Assembly (NCBI GenBank): GCA_018624035.1
Contig: JAAZUU010000016.1
Location: 1 to 32,505 of the forward strand
Direction of reading: 5' to 3'
Length of the DNA stretch: 32,505 nt
Source of the DNA: Rhodobiaceae bacterium
GTDB lineage: Bacteria; Pseudomonadota; Alphaproteobacteria; Puniceispirillales; Puniceispirillaceae
In this document: one piece after another, positions 24,127 through 32,505 of the stretch
Layout of the letters: every line of letters begins with the position of its first letter
Position numbering within the stretch: position 1 is the stretch's first letter
Program-made: the position numbers and the translations under genes
Notes under the pieces: model-generated
The model's database searches: none
The model's input: only the letters and a program-made list of their open reading frames with translations
What the model was told of the DNA's origin: nothing

Positions 24127-24714
24127 TCAGACCTCAAGCAGCTGTTCAACCGCAAGCGTGATCGCATGTCCAAGCGCGATATGCGACTCCTGAATGTGCA
24201 TTGTCACGCTGCTTGGCACGGCCAGCAGGATATCGGCATGTTCGGCAAGTTTGCCACCGCCATCACCGGTCATGGCGATGACCCTGATGCCCTTTTGACG
24301 TGCCGCGATACAGGCGGCGACAACATTAGCCGAATTGCCGCCTGTCGAAATGCCAATCAACACATCACCTTCATCACCAAGCGTTTCGACCTGGCGACTG
24401 AACACGCCCTCGAAACCAAAATCATTGGCATAGGCCGTGAGAAAGGATGTGTCGGTGGTCAGGGCCAGCGCGGCCAGACCGGCGCGCGGCCGACGATGGT
24501 CCAGCGTGGCGACGAACTCGGCCGCCAGATGCTGGGAATCACCGGCGGAGCCACCATTGCCACAAAGCATCAATTTTCCACCGGCCTGCAGCGAGGCGGC
24601 AATCATATGCGCCGCCTCCATGGCACCGGCGCTGCAGATGTCGGCAGTCCGGCGTTTCACTTCGGCAGATTCAACAAGAAGCTCTCGAAGCGTTTCTGTT
24701 TGAAAAGGCGGCAT
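24127..24714 (-). CDS. gmhA: SIS-domain phosphosugar isomerase (GmhA-like)
   Basis: 195-residue protein resembling sedoheptulose-7-phosphate isomerase, which makes the heptose precursor of LPS core. Motifs are CGNGGSAGDSQHLAAEFV, NDFGFEGVFSRQVE, GISTGGNSANV and VTMHIQESHIALGH. The likely zinc ligands His62, Glu66, Gln175 and His183 are present, as in GmhA and unlike the replication factor DiaA, which lacks catalytic function. AAGGTGA precedes the ATG. Divergent from galU, consistent with a sugar-nucleotide/envelope locus. The exact substrate is not certain. Confidence 0.82.
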   Translation of the reverse strand: MPPFQTETLRELLVESAEVKRRTADICSAGAMEAAHMIAASLQAGGKLMLCGNGGSAGDSQHLAAEFVATLDHRRPRAGLAALALTTDTSFLTAYANDFGFEGVFSRQVETLGDEGDVLIGISTGGNSANVVAACIAARQKGIRVIAMTGDGGGKLAEHADILLAVPSSVTMHIQESHIALGHAITLAVEQLLEV

Positions 24715-24750
24715 GGATCACCTTCAGCGATGGAGTGACGTTCTGACGTC

Positions 24751-24779
24751 TTGACCGGCAATTCCGGCGCGGCTATCCA
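24751..24779 (+). promoter_or_regulatory. Sigma-70-like promoter for galU
   Basis: TTGACC (24751-24756) and TATCCA (24774-24779) are separated by 17 bases, with the galU start 39 bases downstream. The -10 is a weak match (3 of 6), so this is a moderate prediction. Confidence 0.45.
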
Positions 24780-24818
24780 TGCCTACCAACACCCATCCCC
24801 AACTGCAAGGGTGACCTG

Positions 24819-25673
24819 ATGATCAAGAAAGCCATCTTTCCGGTCGGCGGGCTCGGAACACGATTTCTACCGGCCACCAAGGCGATGCCCAAGGAAATGC
24901 TGCCGGTGGTCGACAAGCCACTGATCCAATATGCTGTTGAGGAAGCCGCAGCGGCCGGCGTTGAGGAGTTCATCTTCGTCACCGGGCGCAACAAGACCGC
25001 CATCGAGGATCACTTTGATCACTCCTTTGAGCTTGAGGCCACCTTGCAGGCCAAGGGGAAGAGCGACGCACTGAGCCTTGTCAAGGCGATGATGCATGGC
25101 CCCGGGGCGGTACAATATGTCAGACAACAGCAGCCTGCCGGGCTGGGTCACGCCGTCTGGTGCGCGCGGCATCTCATCGGCAGTGACGCGGTGGCCGTTC
25201 TGCTGGCTGATGATCTGATACTCGGCAAGAGTTGCGTCGCGGAAATGGCACAGGCCTATGATGGCGGCAACATGGTTGCGGTCATGGATGTGACTCCTGA
25301 TCAGACCGACGCCTATGGCATCGTCACCCCGGGCGATGATGATGGCCGCGTCGTCGATGTCCGGGGGTTGGTTGAAAAGCCGAAACCCGCCGAGGCGCCG
25401 TCGACGATCGCTGTTGTCGGTCGCTACATCATTGCGCCCGAAGTGTTTGCGACACTGGACAGCCATGAGCGCGGCACCGGCGGTGAGATCCAGTTGACCG
25501 ATGCCCTCGCCAAGCAGATCGGCAGAATGCCTTTCAAGGGCCTGCGCTTTTCCGGTGAACGTTTCGACTGCGGATCAAAGCTTGGATTCTTGCAGGCAAA
25601 CATCGCCTTTGGGCTGGCAAAGGACGAACTCGAGGCCGATCTGCGAGACTGGGTGGTGAGACGAGTGTCATGA
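24819..25673 (+). CDS. galU: UTP-glucose-1-phosphate uridylyltransferase
   Basis: 284-residue nucleotidyltransferase making UDP-glucose from UTP and glucose-1-phosphate. The N-terminal nucleotide loop GLGTRFLPATKAMPKEMLPVVDKP is complete, and DDLILG and VRGLVEKPKP carry the metal and sugar-phosphate residues. AAGGGTGA lies before the ATG. It overlaps the following phosphomannomutase gene by four bases, so the two are one operon feeding exopolysaccharide or LPS precursors. Confidence 0.96.
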   Translation: MIKKAIFPVGGLGTRFLPATKAMPKEMLPVVDKPLIQYAVEEAAAAGVEEFIFVTGRNKTAIEDHFDHSFELEATLQAKGKSDALSLVKAMMHGPGAVQYVRQQQPAGLGHAVWCARHLIGSDAVAVLLADDLILGKSCVAEMAQAYDGGNMVAVMDVTPDQTDAYGIVTPGDDDGRVVDVRGLVEKPKPAEAPSTIAVVGRYIIAPEVFATLDSHERGTGGEIQLTDALAKQIGRMPFKGLRFSGERFDCGSKLGFLQANIAFGLAKDELEADLRDWVVRRVS

Positions 25674-27055
25674 ACTGTCACGACTTTGACCCGACGATTT
25701 TGCGCGCCTACGACATTCGTGGCATTTACGAGCAGACCCTGTATGGCGAGGATGCGTTCGCCATCGGCCTTGCCTTCGCCACAATGCAGCAGGACCGCGG
25801 GTTTGGACCACAGATTGCTGTTGGCCGTGACGGCAGACTGTCGTCGCCGGCGCTTGCGGCCATGCTGGCAGAAGGGCTGCAGGCCGGCGGCGCGGATGTC
25901 ATTGATATCGGATGCGGGCCGACCCCGATGCTGTATTTCGCCGCGCATGAACTTGACACTGGCGGGGCCATTCAGGTGACCGGAAGTCACAATCCTCCGA
26001 CCCATAACGGCTTCAAGATGGTCATGGGTGGCCATTCCTTTTTTGGCGATGACATATTGGCGCTTGGCGAGGCGAGTCGCGCCGGCGTGACCCGGCGCAG
26101 TGGTGGCATATTGCGGCAGGAGGACATTCAGCCAGCCTATATCGACCGCCTTGCCAGCGGCGCCCGGGCATCGGGACTGTCCGTGATCTGGGATTGTGGC
26201 AACGGTGCCAGCGGCCCGGTAACCGAGGCGCTTGTCGCGCGACTGGACGGACAACACAAGGTGCTGTTCCCGGAGATTGACGGCACCTTCCCCAACCACC
26301 ACCCGAACCCGGTTGATCCCGAAACGCTGAACCTGCTTCGCGCCGAAGTGGCCAAAGCCGGGGCTGACCTAGGCATCGGCTTTGATGGTGACGGGGACAG
26401 GATCGGTGTGGTGGACGCCACCGGCCGGCAGGTGCCCGGCGATTTCCTGACCGCCTATCTTGCACAGGACATCGCCGCCCGTCATGCCGGTGCTCCCATC
26501 ATTCTCGACGTCAAATCCTCGGAAGCGGCGCTGCGGTTGATTGGTGATTCCGGTGGCGCGCCGGAAATCTGGAAAACCGGCCACAGCCACATGAAGCGCC
26601 GGATGAAGGAGATCAACGCACCGCTTGCCGGCGAGATGTCGGGGCATATCTTCATCAAGGATGGCTATCTCGGTTTTGATGACGCCATCTATGCCGGCGT
26701 GCGCGTCATCACCCAGATGGTCGAGACCGGCCAGTCGATCTCCGCCTTCATGGATTCGCTACCGATACAGCACGCGACGCCGGAACTTCGCATCGACTGT
26801 GAGGACACGCTTAAATTCGGCACCATGGACCGGATTCACAACCATGTTCTGACGCGACATGACGCATCGAACGTCAATGCCATCGACGGTGTCCGCGTGC
26901 GATCGGCCGACGGCTGGTGGCTGATCCGCGCGTCAAACACCGAGGCTGCGCTGGTCGCCCGCGCCGAAGCCGCCAGCGCCGTGGGGCTTGAACAGCTGGT
27001 TGAAGAGATCCGGGCAACATTGAAGGCTGCCGGGCTTGACTGGCGCCACCCCTGA
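25670..27055 (+). CDS. Phosphomannomutase/phosphoglucomutase
   Basis: 461-residue alpha-D-phosphohexomutase interconverting hexose 1- and 6-phosphates. The phosphoserine loop is TGSHNPPTHNG (Ser106), the Mg loop GFDGDGDRIG, the sugar loop GEMSGH and the C-terminal phosphate loop RASNTEAALV, all complete. Length fits the AlgC/ManB bifunctional enzymes. ATGA overlap with galU implies coupled translation and links glucose-1-phosphate supply with GalU. Confidence 0.94.
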   Translation: MNCHDFDPTILRAYDIRGIYEQTLYGEDAFAIGLAFATMQQDRGFGPQIAVGRDGRLSSPALAAMLAEGLQAGGADVIDIGCGPTPMLYFAAHELDTGGAIQVTGSHNPPTHNGFKMVMGGHSFFGDDILALGEASRAGVTRRSGGILRQEDIQPAYIDRLASGARASGLSVIWDCGNGASGPVTEALVARLDGQHKVLFPEIDGTFPNHHPNPVDPETLNLLRAEVAKAGADLGIGFDGDGDRIGVVDATGRQVPGDFLTAYLAQDIAARHAGAPIILDVKSSEAALRLIGDSGGAPEIWKTGHSHMKRRMKEINAPLAGEMSGHIFIKDGYLGFDDAIYAGVRVITQMVETGQSISAFMDSLPIQHATPELRIDCEDTLKFGTMDRIHNHVLTRHDASNVNAIDGVRVRSADGWWLIRASNTEAALVARAEAASAVGLEQLVEEIRATLKAAGLDWRHP

Positions 27056-27063
27056 ATAACGGC

Positions 27064-27086
27064 CGCTGCTTCGCATCGAAGCAGCG
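27064..27086 (+). terminator. Strong hairpin after the phosphomannomutase gene
   Basis: Perfect 10-bp stem CGCTGCTTCG / CGAAGCAGCG with the loop CAT, starting nine bases after the stop codon. No T-run follows. Its place before a promoter supports a terminator or mRNA 3'-end role. Confidence 0.55.
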
Positions 27087-27094
27087 CAAGGAAC

Positions 27095-27123
27095 TTGGCA
27101 AGGTGCTCGCCAGCATTTATATC
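27095..27123 (+). promoter_or_regulatory. Sigma-70-like promoter for malate synthase
   Basis: TTGGCA (27095-27100, 5 of 6) and TATATC (27118-27123, 4 of 6) are spaced by exactly 17 bases. It lies between the upstream hairpin and the malate synthase start, giving a leader of about 30 bases. Confidence 0.6.
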
Positions 27124-27161
27124 TTCCCCTGTTCTGGACTATCCACACCTTGGAGAAAATA

Positions 27162-29324
27162 ATGCCCAATTACGTCGCCCGCGGGGACCTGTCGGTCGCT
27201 GTGGAGCTCGCCGATTTTGTCGATAACCAGCTTCTTGAAAGCGCCGATATTACGATCGACAGTTTCTGGTCCGGCTTTGATGCAGCGGTGCACCGGCTGG
27301 CACCGCGCAACCGCGATCTGCTGACACGGCGCGATGACATGCAGGCAAGGATCGACCAATGGCTCCGCGACAATGCCGGATCGGGCATTGATGCTGACGC
27401 CTATACCGGCTTCCTGTCCGAAATCGGCTATCTTGTCGAGGAAGGCGCTGATTTCAGCATCGATACCGTTGGTGTCGACCCCGAGATCGCCAGCATCGCC
27501 GGACCGCAGCTTGTCGTGCCAATCACCAACGCCCGCTATGCGCTGAATGCCGCCAATGCAAGGTTTGGCAGCCTGTATGACGCCTTTTACGGCACCGATG
27601 CCATCCCGGCTGAAGGTGACGCCGGTGGTCGCGGGTATGATCCGGTTCGCGGCGGCAAGGTTATCGCCCGTGTTCGCGCCTTTCTTGACGAAACCTTCCC
27701 GCTTCTGGGTGGCAGCTGGGCCGACCTGTCAGCTCTGTCAATTTCCGACGGTAACTTACAGTTGCGACGCGGCGATCAGGATGACGCGCTTGTCGATGCC
27801 GACGCCTTCGCCGGACATGCCGGTGATCCGCAGGCGCCGGAAATGGTGGTACTTCGCAATAACGGCCTTCATATCCTCATCAAAATCGACAGGGCGGGCG
27901 CGATCGGGCGGAATGATGCCGCCGGGATCAATGATGTTGTCGCGGAATCGGCGCTGTCCAGCATCATGGATTGCGAGGATTCGGTGGCGACCGTGGATGC
28001 CGAGGACAAATTGCTTGCCTATGGCAACTGGCTTGGTCTGATGCGCGGCACTCTTCAGGAAACCTTCACCAAGGGCGAGCGCACCGTTACCCGCAAGCTT
28101 GCCGACGATATTGCCTATACCACCTCTGATGGCAACGCGGCGCATCTCAAGTCCCGCGCGCTGATGCTTGTTCGCAATGTCGGCCATCTGATGACGAACC
28201 CGGCCATAAGGCTGGCCGATGGAAGCGACATTCCGGAAGGCATCATGGATGCCTTCATGACCGTTGCCGGAGCGCTTGCCGATGTGAAGGCGGGGCGGAA
28301 CTCGACCACCGGATCAGTCTATATCGTAAAGCCGAAAATGCATGGTCCCGAGGAAGTGGCCTTCGCCGGCGAAATCTTCACCGCCGTCGAGGAGGTGCTC
28401 GGGTTGCCGGCCAACACGGTCAAGATGGGAATCATGGATGAAGAGCGCAGGACAACCGTCAATCTGAAGGAATGCATCCGCGCCGCAAAATCACGCGTCG
28501 TCTTCATCAACACCGGCTTCCTGGACCGCACTGGCGACGAGATCCACACCTCGATGGAGGCCGGTCCGATGATTCGCAAGGCGGATATGAAAGGTGCCAC
28601 CTGGATCGGTGCCTATGAGGACTGGAATGTCGATATCGGGCTTGCCTGCGGCCTTGCCGGCAAGGCCCAGATCGGCAAGGGCATGTGGGCGATGCCGGAC
28701 CGTATGGCCGACATGCTGGAACAGAAGATTGGCCATCCCATGGCAGGCGCGAACTGCGCCTGGGTTCCATCACCGACCGCGGCGACGCTTCATGCGCTGC
28801 ATTATCACAAGGTGGATGTCGCCGCTCGCCAGGCGGAACTCGCCAGCCGCCCGCCGGCAAGGCGCGAGGATATCCTGTCGATTCCGGTGGCGATCCGGCC
28901 GAACTGGTCAGAGCAGGATATTCGCGAGGAATTGCGCAACAACGCGCAGGGAATTCTCGGCTATGTGGTGCGCTGGGTCGATCAGGGTGTTGGATGTTCA
29001 AAGGTGCCGGACATCCATGATGTAGGCCTGATGGAAGATCGTGCGACCTTGCGGATCTCGTCACAGCATATCGCCAACTGGCTGCATCATGGCGTCTGTG
29101 ACGAGGCAACCGTCATGTCCGTGATGCAGGAGATGGCGTCCGTCGTCGACCGGCAGAACGCCGGTGACAGCGCCTACACGCCGATGGCGCCGGACTTCGG
29201 GTCATCGGTGGCATTCCAAGCGGCCTGTGACCTTGTCCTGCGCGGCAAGGAACAGCCATCCGGCTATACCGAACCGGTGCTGCATGCGCGCCGGCTCGAG
29301 AAAAAAGCGCAGGATGTCATTTAA
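27162..29324 (+). CDS. glcB: Malate synthase G
   Basis: 720 residues, close to E. coli GlcB (723). Condenses glyoxylate with acetyl-CoA to malate in the glyoxylate/glycolate route. Motifs include [56 protein letters not shown] with the Mg-binding acids, and [21 protein letters not shown], which holds the catalytic-base Asp. ATG 27162 has GGAG seven bases upstream; a TTG four codons earlier is open but unlikely. No isocitrate lyase lies in the window, so glyoxylate could come from glycolate or purine/ureide breakdown. Followed by apt with an 11-base overlap. Confidence 0.96.
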   Translation: MPNYVARGDLSVAVELADFVDNQLLESADITIDSFWSGFDAAVHRLAPRNRDLLTRRDDMQARIDQWLRDNAGSGIDADAYTGFLSEIGYLVEEGADFSIDTVGVDPEIASIAGPQLVVPITNARYALNAANARFGSLYDAFYGTDAIPAEGDAGGRGYDPVRGGKVIARVRAFLDETFPLLGGSWADLSALSISDGNLQLRRGDQDDALVDADAFAGHAGDPQAPEMVVLRNNGLHILIKIDRAGAIGRNDAAGINDVVAESALSSIMDCEDSVATVDAEDKLLAYGNWLGLMRGTLQETFTKGERTVTRKLADDIAYTTSDGNAAHLKSRALMLVRNVGHLMTNPAIRLADGSDIPEGIMDAFMTVAGALADVKAGRNSTTGSVYIVKPKMHGPEEVAFAGEIFTAVEEVLGLPANTVKMGIMDEERRTTVNLKECIRAAKSRVVFINTGFLDRTGDEIHTSMEAGPMIRKADMKGATWIGAYEDWNVDIGLACGLAGKAQIGKGMWAMPDRMADMLEQKIGHPMAGANCAWVPSPTAATLHALHYHKVDVAARQAELASRPPARREDILSIPVAIRPNWSEQDIREELRNNAQGILGYVVRWVDQGVGCSKVPDIHDVGLMEDRATLRISSQHIANWLHHGVCDEATVMSVMQEMASVVDRQNAGDSAYTPMAPDFGSSVAFQAACDLVLRGKEQPSGYTEPVLHARRLEKKAQDVI

Positions 29325-29835
29325 CGCCGACCCCTTCATCTCGAAGACCCCGGGCTTCCCCAAGGAAGGCATCACCTTCTATGACATCAGCCCGATCCTG
29401 GAGGATGCGGCGGCGCTGCGCCAGTCGATGGCGGCGCTGAGCGATCTTGCCAGGCCGATGCGGCCCGACATCATCGCCGGCGTCGATGCGCGCGGCTTCC
29501 TGTTCGCACTGCCGCTGGCCATGTCGATGGAGTGCGGCATGGTGATGGTGCGCAAGGCCGGCAAGCTTCCCGGCGAGCTGGTCGAACATTCCTATGCGCT
29601 GGAATATGGCGAGGCGCGGCTGTCGATCCAGGCAAGTCGCCAGCTTCGCGACCGACGGGTGGTTCTGTGCGACGATCTTCTGGCCACCGGCGGCACGCTG
29701 GATGCGGCGGCGCGGCTTGTTGGCCAGTGCGGCGGTGTCCTTGCCGGGGCGGTCTGTGTCATTGAACTGACAGGACTGAACGGGCGGCAACGTCTTGACT
29801 GCCCGGTGGCGGCCCTGCAAACCTACGAATTCTAG
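29314..29835 (+). CDS. apt: Adenine phosphoribosyltransferase
   Basis: 173-residue PRTase salvaging adenine with PRPP to AMP. The N-terminal [18 protein letters not shown], the flexible-loop region with RKAGKLPGE, and the PRPP motif [13 protein letters not shown] are all typical of Apt. ATG 29314 lies inside the last codons of malate synthase, giving an 11-base overlap in another frame and likely translational coupling. The frame itself is open far upstream but only as a shadow of malate synthase. Confidence 0.94.
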   Translation: MSFNADPFISKTPGFPKEGITFYDISPILEDAAALRQSMAALSDLARPMRPDIIAGVDARGFLFALPLAMSMECGMVMVRKAGKLPGELVEHSYALEYGEARLSIQASRQLRDRRVVLCDDLLATGGTLDAAARLVGQCGGVLAGAVCVIELTGLNGRQRLDCPVAALQTYEF

Positions 29836-29878
29836 CGCCGGACAACAGGCTGGCGCGACGCTTCACGGGAGGAAAGGC

Positions 29879-31096
29879 ATGCGCCTCGGCCGCCGGCTGA
29901 TCGCCTGGTCGCTCTATGACTGGGCAAGCTCGCCCGTTCCCACGCTTCACGCCACCTTCATATTTTCCGTCTTCTTCACCACCGCCGTGATGCCCGAGGG
30001 CGGCACCGCCGCTTGGGCCTGGATGACCTCGGCAAGCGCCCTTGTCGTCGCCGCGGCGGCACCCTTTCTTGGCCGGCTTGCCGATGCGCGCGGTGCTGTC
30101 AGACTGTGCCTTGGCGTCACCACGGCCCTGGGGGCGCTGGCGACCGCAGGCCTTTGGTTTGTCGAACCCGACCCGTCCTTTGCCATGCTGGCGCTTTGCC
30201 TGTCGGCCCTGTCAATCTTCGCAATGGAAATCAGCTTTGTCTTTTACAACGCGATGCTGCCATCCGTCGCGCGCGCCGATGAATTCGGGCGGGCCTCCGG
30301 GCTTGCCTGGGGCCTTGGCTATGCCGGCGCCATCAGCGCGCTGGTGATCGTCCTGCTGCTGTTCGTTCTTCCCGATCAGCCGGCATTCGGTGTCAGTACC
30401 GACGATGCCGGCCATATCAGGATCACCATGTGTTTCGCCGCGCTGTGGCTTGTTCTGTTCGCCGTGCCGCTGTTCATCCATGTGCCGGCACCACCGCCAG
30501 TCCGGTCGCATGAACCCTTCCTCGCCAGCCTGAAACACAGCCTGCGGGTCGCCATGTCGATCCCGGGCATGCCGCGCTTCCTGCTGGCACGTATGCTGTT
30601 CGCGGACGGGCTGGTAACACTGTTCGCCTTTGGCGGGATCTATGCCGCCACCGTCTTCGGCTTTTCCCAGACCATGGTTCTTGTCTTCGGAATCATCCTG
30701 AATGTCACGGCCGGCATTGGCGCGGCGCTTGGCGGCATGGCGGATGACAGATTCGGGTCACTGTGGGTCATGCGACTGTGTCTGCTGGCACTGGCGGCGC
30801 TGGGGCTGGTCGCCATCATGGCGCCCGGCGAGGCCGTCTTCTGGGCTGCCGGGGCCACACTTGGCCTGTTTATCGGGCCGCTGCAGTCATCGGCCCGCGC
30901 CTGGGTCGCGCGCCGCGCGCCACCCGACCAGCGGGCCAGTCTTTTTGGATTGATGATGTTCTCGGGAAAGGCGACAAGCTTCGTCGGGCCGTTCATCTAC
31001 GGGGTGCTTGTCACCACCACCGGCAGCGATCGCGCCGGCATGGCGATCGTCATCCTGCTGCTGCTTGCCGGCTGGGTGGTGATGCCACGGCGCTAG
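29879..31096 (+). CDS. MFS transporter, UMF1/Atg22-like family
   Basis: 405-residue membrane protein with about twelve hydrophobic spans. The start SLYDWASSPVPTLHATFIFSVFF is the family hallmark, and paired motifs such as FLGRLADARG and GGMADDRFG follow MFS topology. ATG 29879 follows GGGAGG. The transport substrate of this family in bacteria is poorly known. It is the third gene behind malate synthase and apt on one strand, and its stop is four bases from the convergent ccrM stop. Confidence 0.85.
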   Translation: MRLGRRLIAWSLYDWASSPVPTLHATFIFSVFFTTAVMPEGGTAAWAWMTSASALVVAAAAPFLGRLADARGAVRLCLGVTTALGALATAGLWFVEPDPSFAMLALCLSALSIFAMEISFVFYNAMLPSVARADEFGRASGLAWGLGYAGAISALVIVLLLFVLPDQPAFGVSTDDAGHIRITMCFAALWLVLFAVPLFIHVPAPPPVRSHEPFLASLKHSLRVAMSIPGMPRFLLARMLFADGLVTLFAFGGIYAATVFGFSQTMVLVFGIILNVTAGIGAALGGMADDRFGSLWVMRLCLLALAALGLVAIMAPGEAVFWAAGATLGLFIGPLQSSARAWVARRAPPDQRASLFGLMMFSGKATSFVGPFIYGVLVTTTGSDRAGMAIVILLLLAGWVVMPRR

Positions 31097-31100
31097 CGGC

Positions 31101-32423
<1,323 letters not shown>

Positions 32424-32505
32424 TCAGGATGAAGCCGAAATGGCGCGGCGGACCGGCGCGAAGCTGCGCCGGTGATGCGGTGTGACGCCAAGCGATGCCA
32501 GCCCC
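32424..32505 (-). CDS. rnhB: Ribonuclease HII, C-terminal end (partial)
   Basis: The minus-strand frame entering from the window edge encodes 26 residues including LGVTPHHRRSFAPVRRAI and ends at a TGA (32424-32426). HHRRSFAPVR is the typical last conserved block of bacterial RNase HII, which removes ribonucleotides from DNA and RNA/DNA hybrids. The rest lies beyond the window. The rnhB-ccrM order is the common alphaproteobacterial arrangement. Seen: the tail motif. Inferred: the gene identity. Confidence 0.78.
   Translation of the reverse strand, partial: GLASLGVTPHHRRSFAPVRRAISASS

Overview
The window looks like a chromosomal segment of a marine, free-living alphaproteobacterium. Support for this: a CcrM-type adenine methyltransferase next to the end of an RNase HII gene, a DMSP-lyase-family cupin, a full urea ABC transporter, malate synthase G and moderately high G+C. 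A SAR116/Puniceispirillum-like or rhodospirillalean host is my best guess. This is inferred from gene content only; no alignment was run.

Layout. (1) 1-3770 is a decayed island edge: a tRNA-Gly 3'-end sequence (about 117-146), the C-terminal stub of a tyrosine integrase (about 372-533), then a visibly AT-richer gene for a large secreted protein with two polysaccharide-lyase-like regions (699-3770). (2) 3920-5603 holds a DMSP-lyase-family cupin followed by a zinc alcohol dehydrogenase, closed by three consecutive hairpins that also face the converging urt operon. (3) 5818-11850 (minus) is urtABCDE, with a near-consensus sigma-54 promoter upstream of urtA and a strong hairpin covering the urtB start. 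A small cysteine-containing exported protein lies just beyond. (4) 12434-20619 is a divergent catabolic locus. On the minus strand are a family 5 solute-binding protein, a DppB permease, a fused DppC-DppD protein, a DppF ATPase and a GntR/FCD regulator. On the plus strand are a DUF1028 protein and an M20-type amidase of the hydantoinase/carbamoylase/allantoate amidohydrolase family. A twin palindromic operator sits between the two arms. (5) 20706-24000 (minus) is a DUF1800-DUF1501 pair plus a small secreted protein with a tandem repeat. (6) 24127-27055 is sugar-phosphate metabolism: a GmhA-like isomerase, divergent from galU-phosphomannomutase. (7) 27162-31096 is malate synthase G, adenine phosphoribosyltransferase and a UMF1-type MFS transporter in one run. 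(8) 31101-32505 (minus) is ccrM and the 3' end of rnhB.

The common theme is scavenging of organic nitrogen, sulfur and carbon: urea import, probable import and hydrolysis of a ureido or N-carbamoyl compound, DMSP-like cleavage, polysaccharide depolymerisation and the glyoxylate-cycle enzyme malate synthase. The most interesting candidates are the ABC/DUF1028/M20/GntR locus with its twin operator, the bipartite lyase in the degraded integrative element, and the cupin lacking one expected metal-site histidine.
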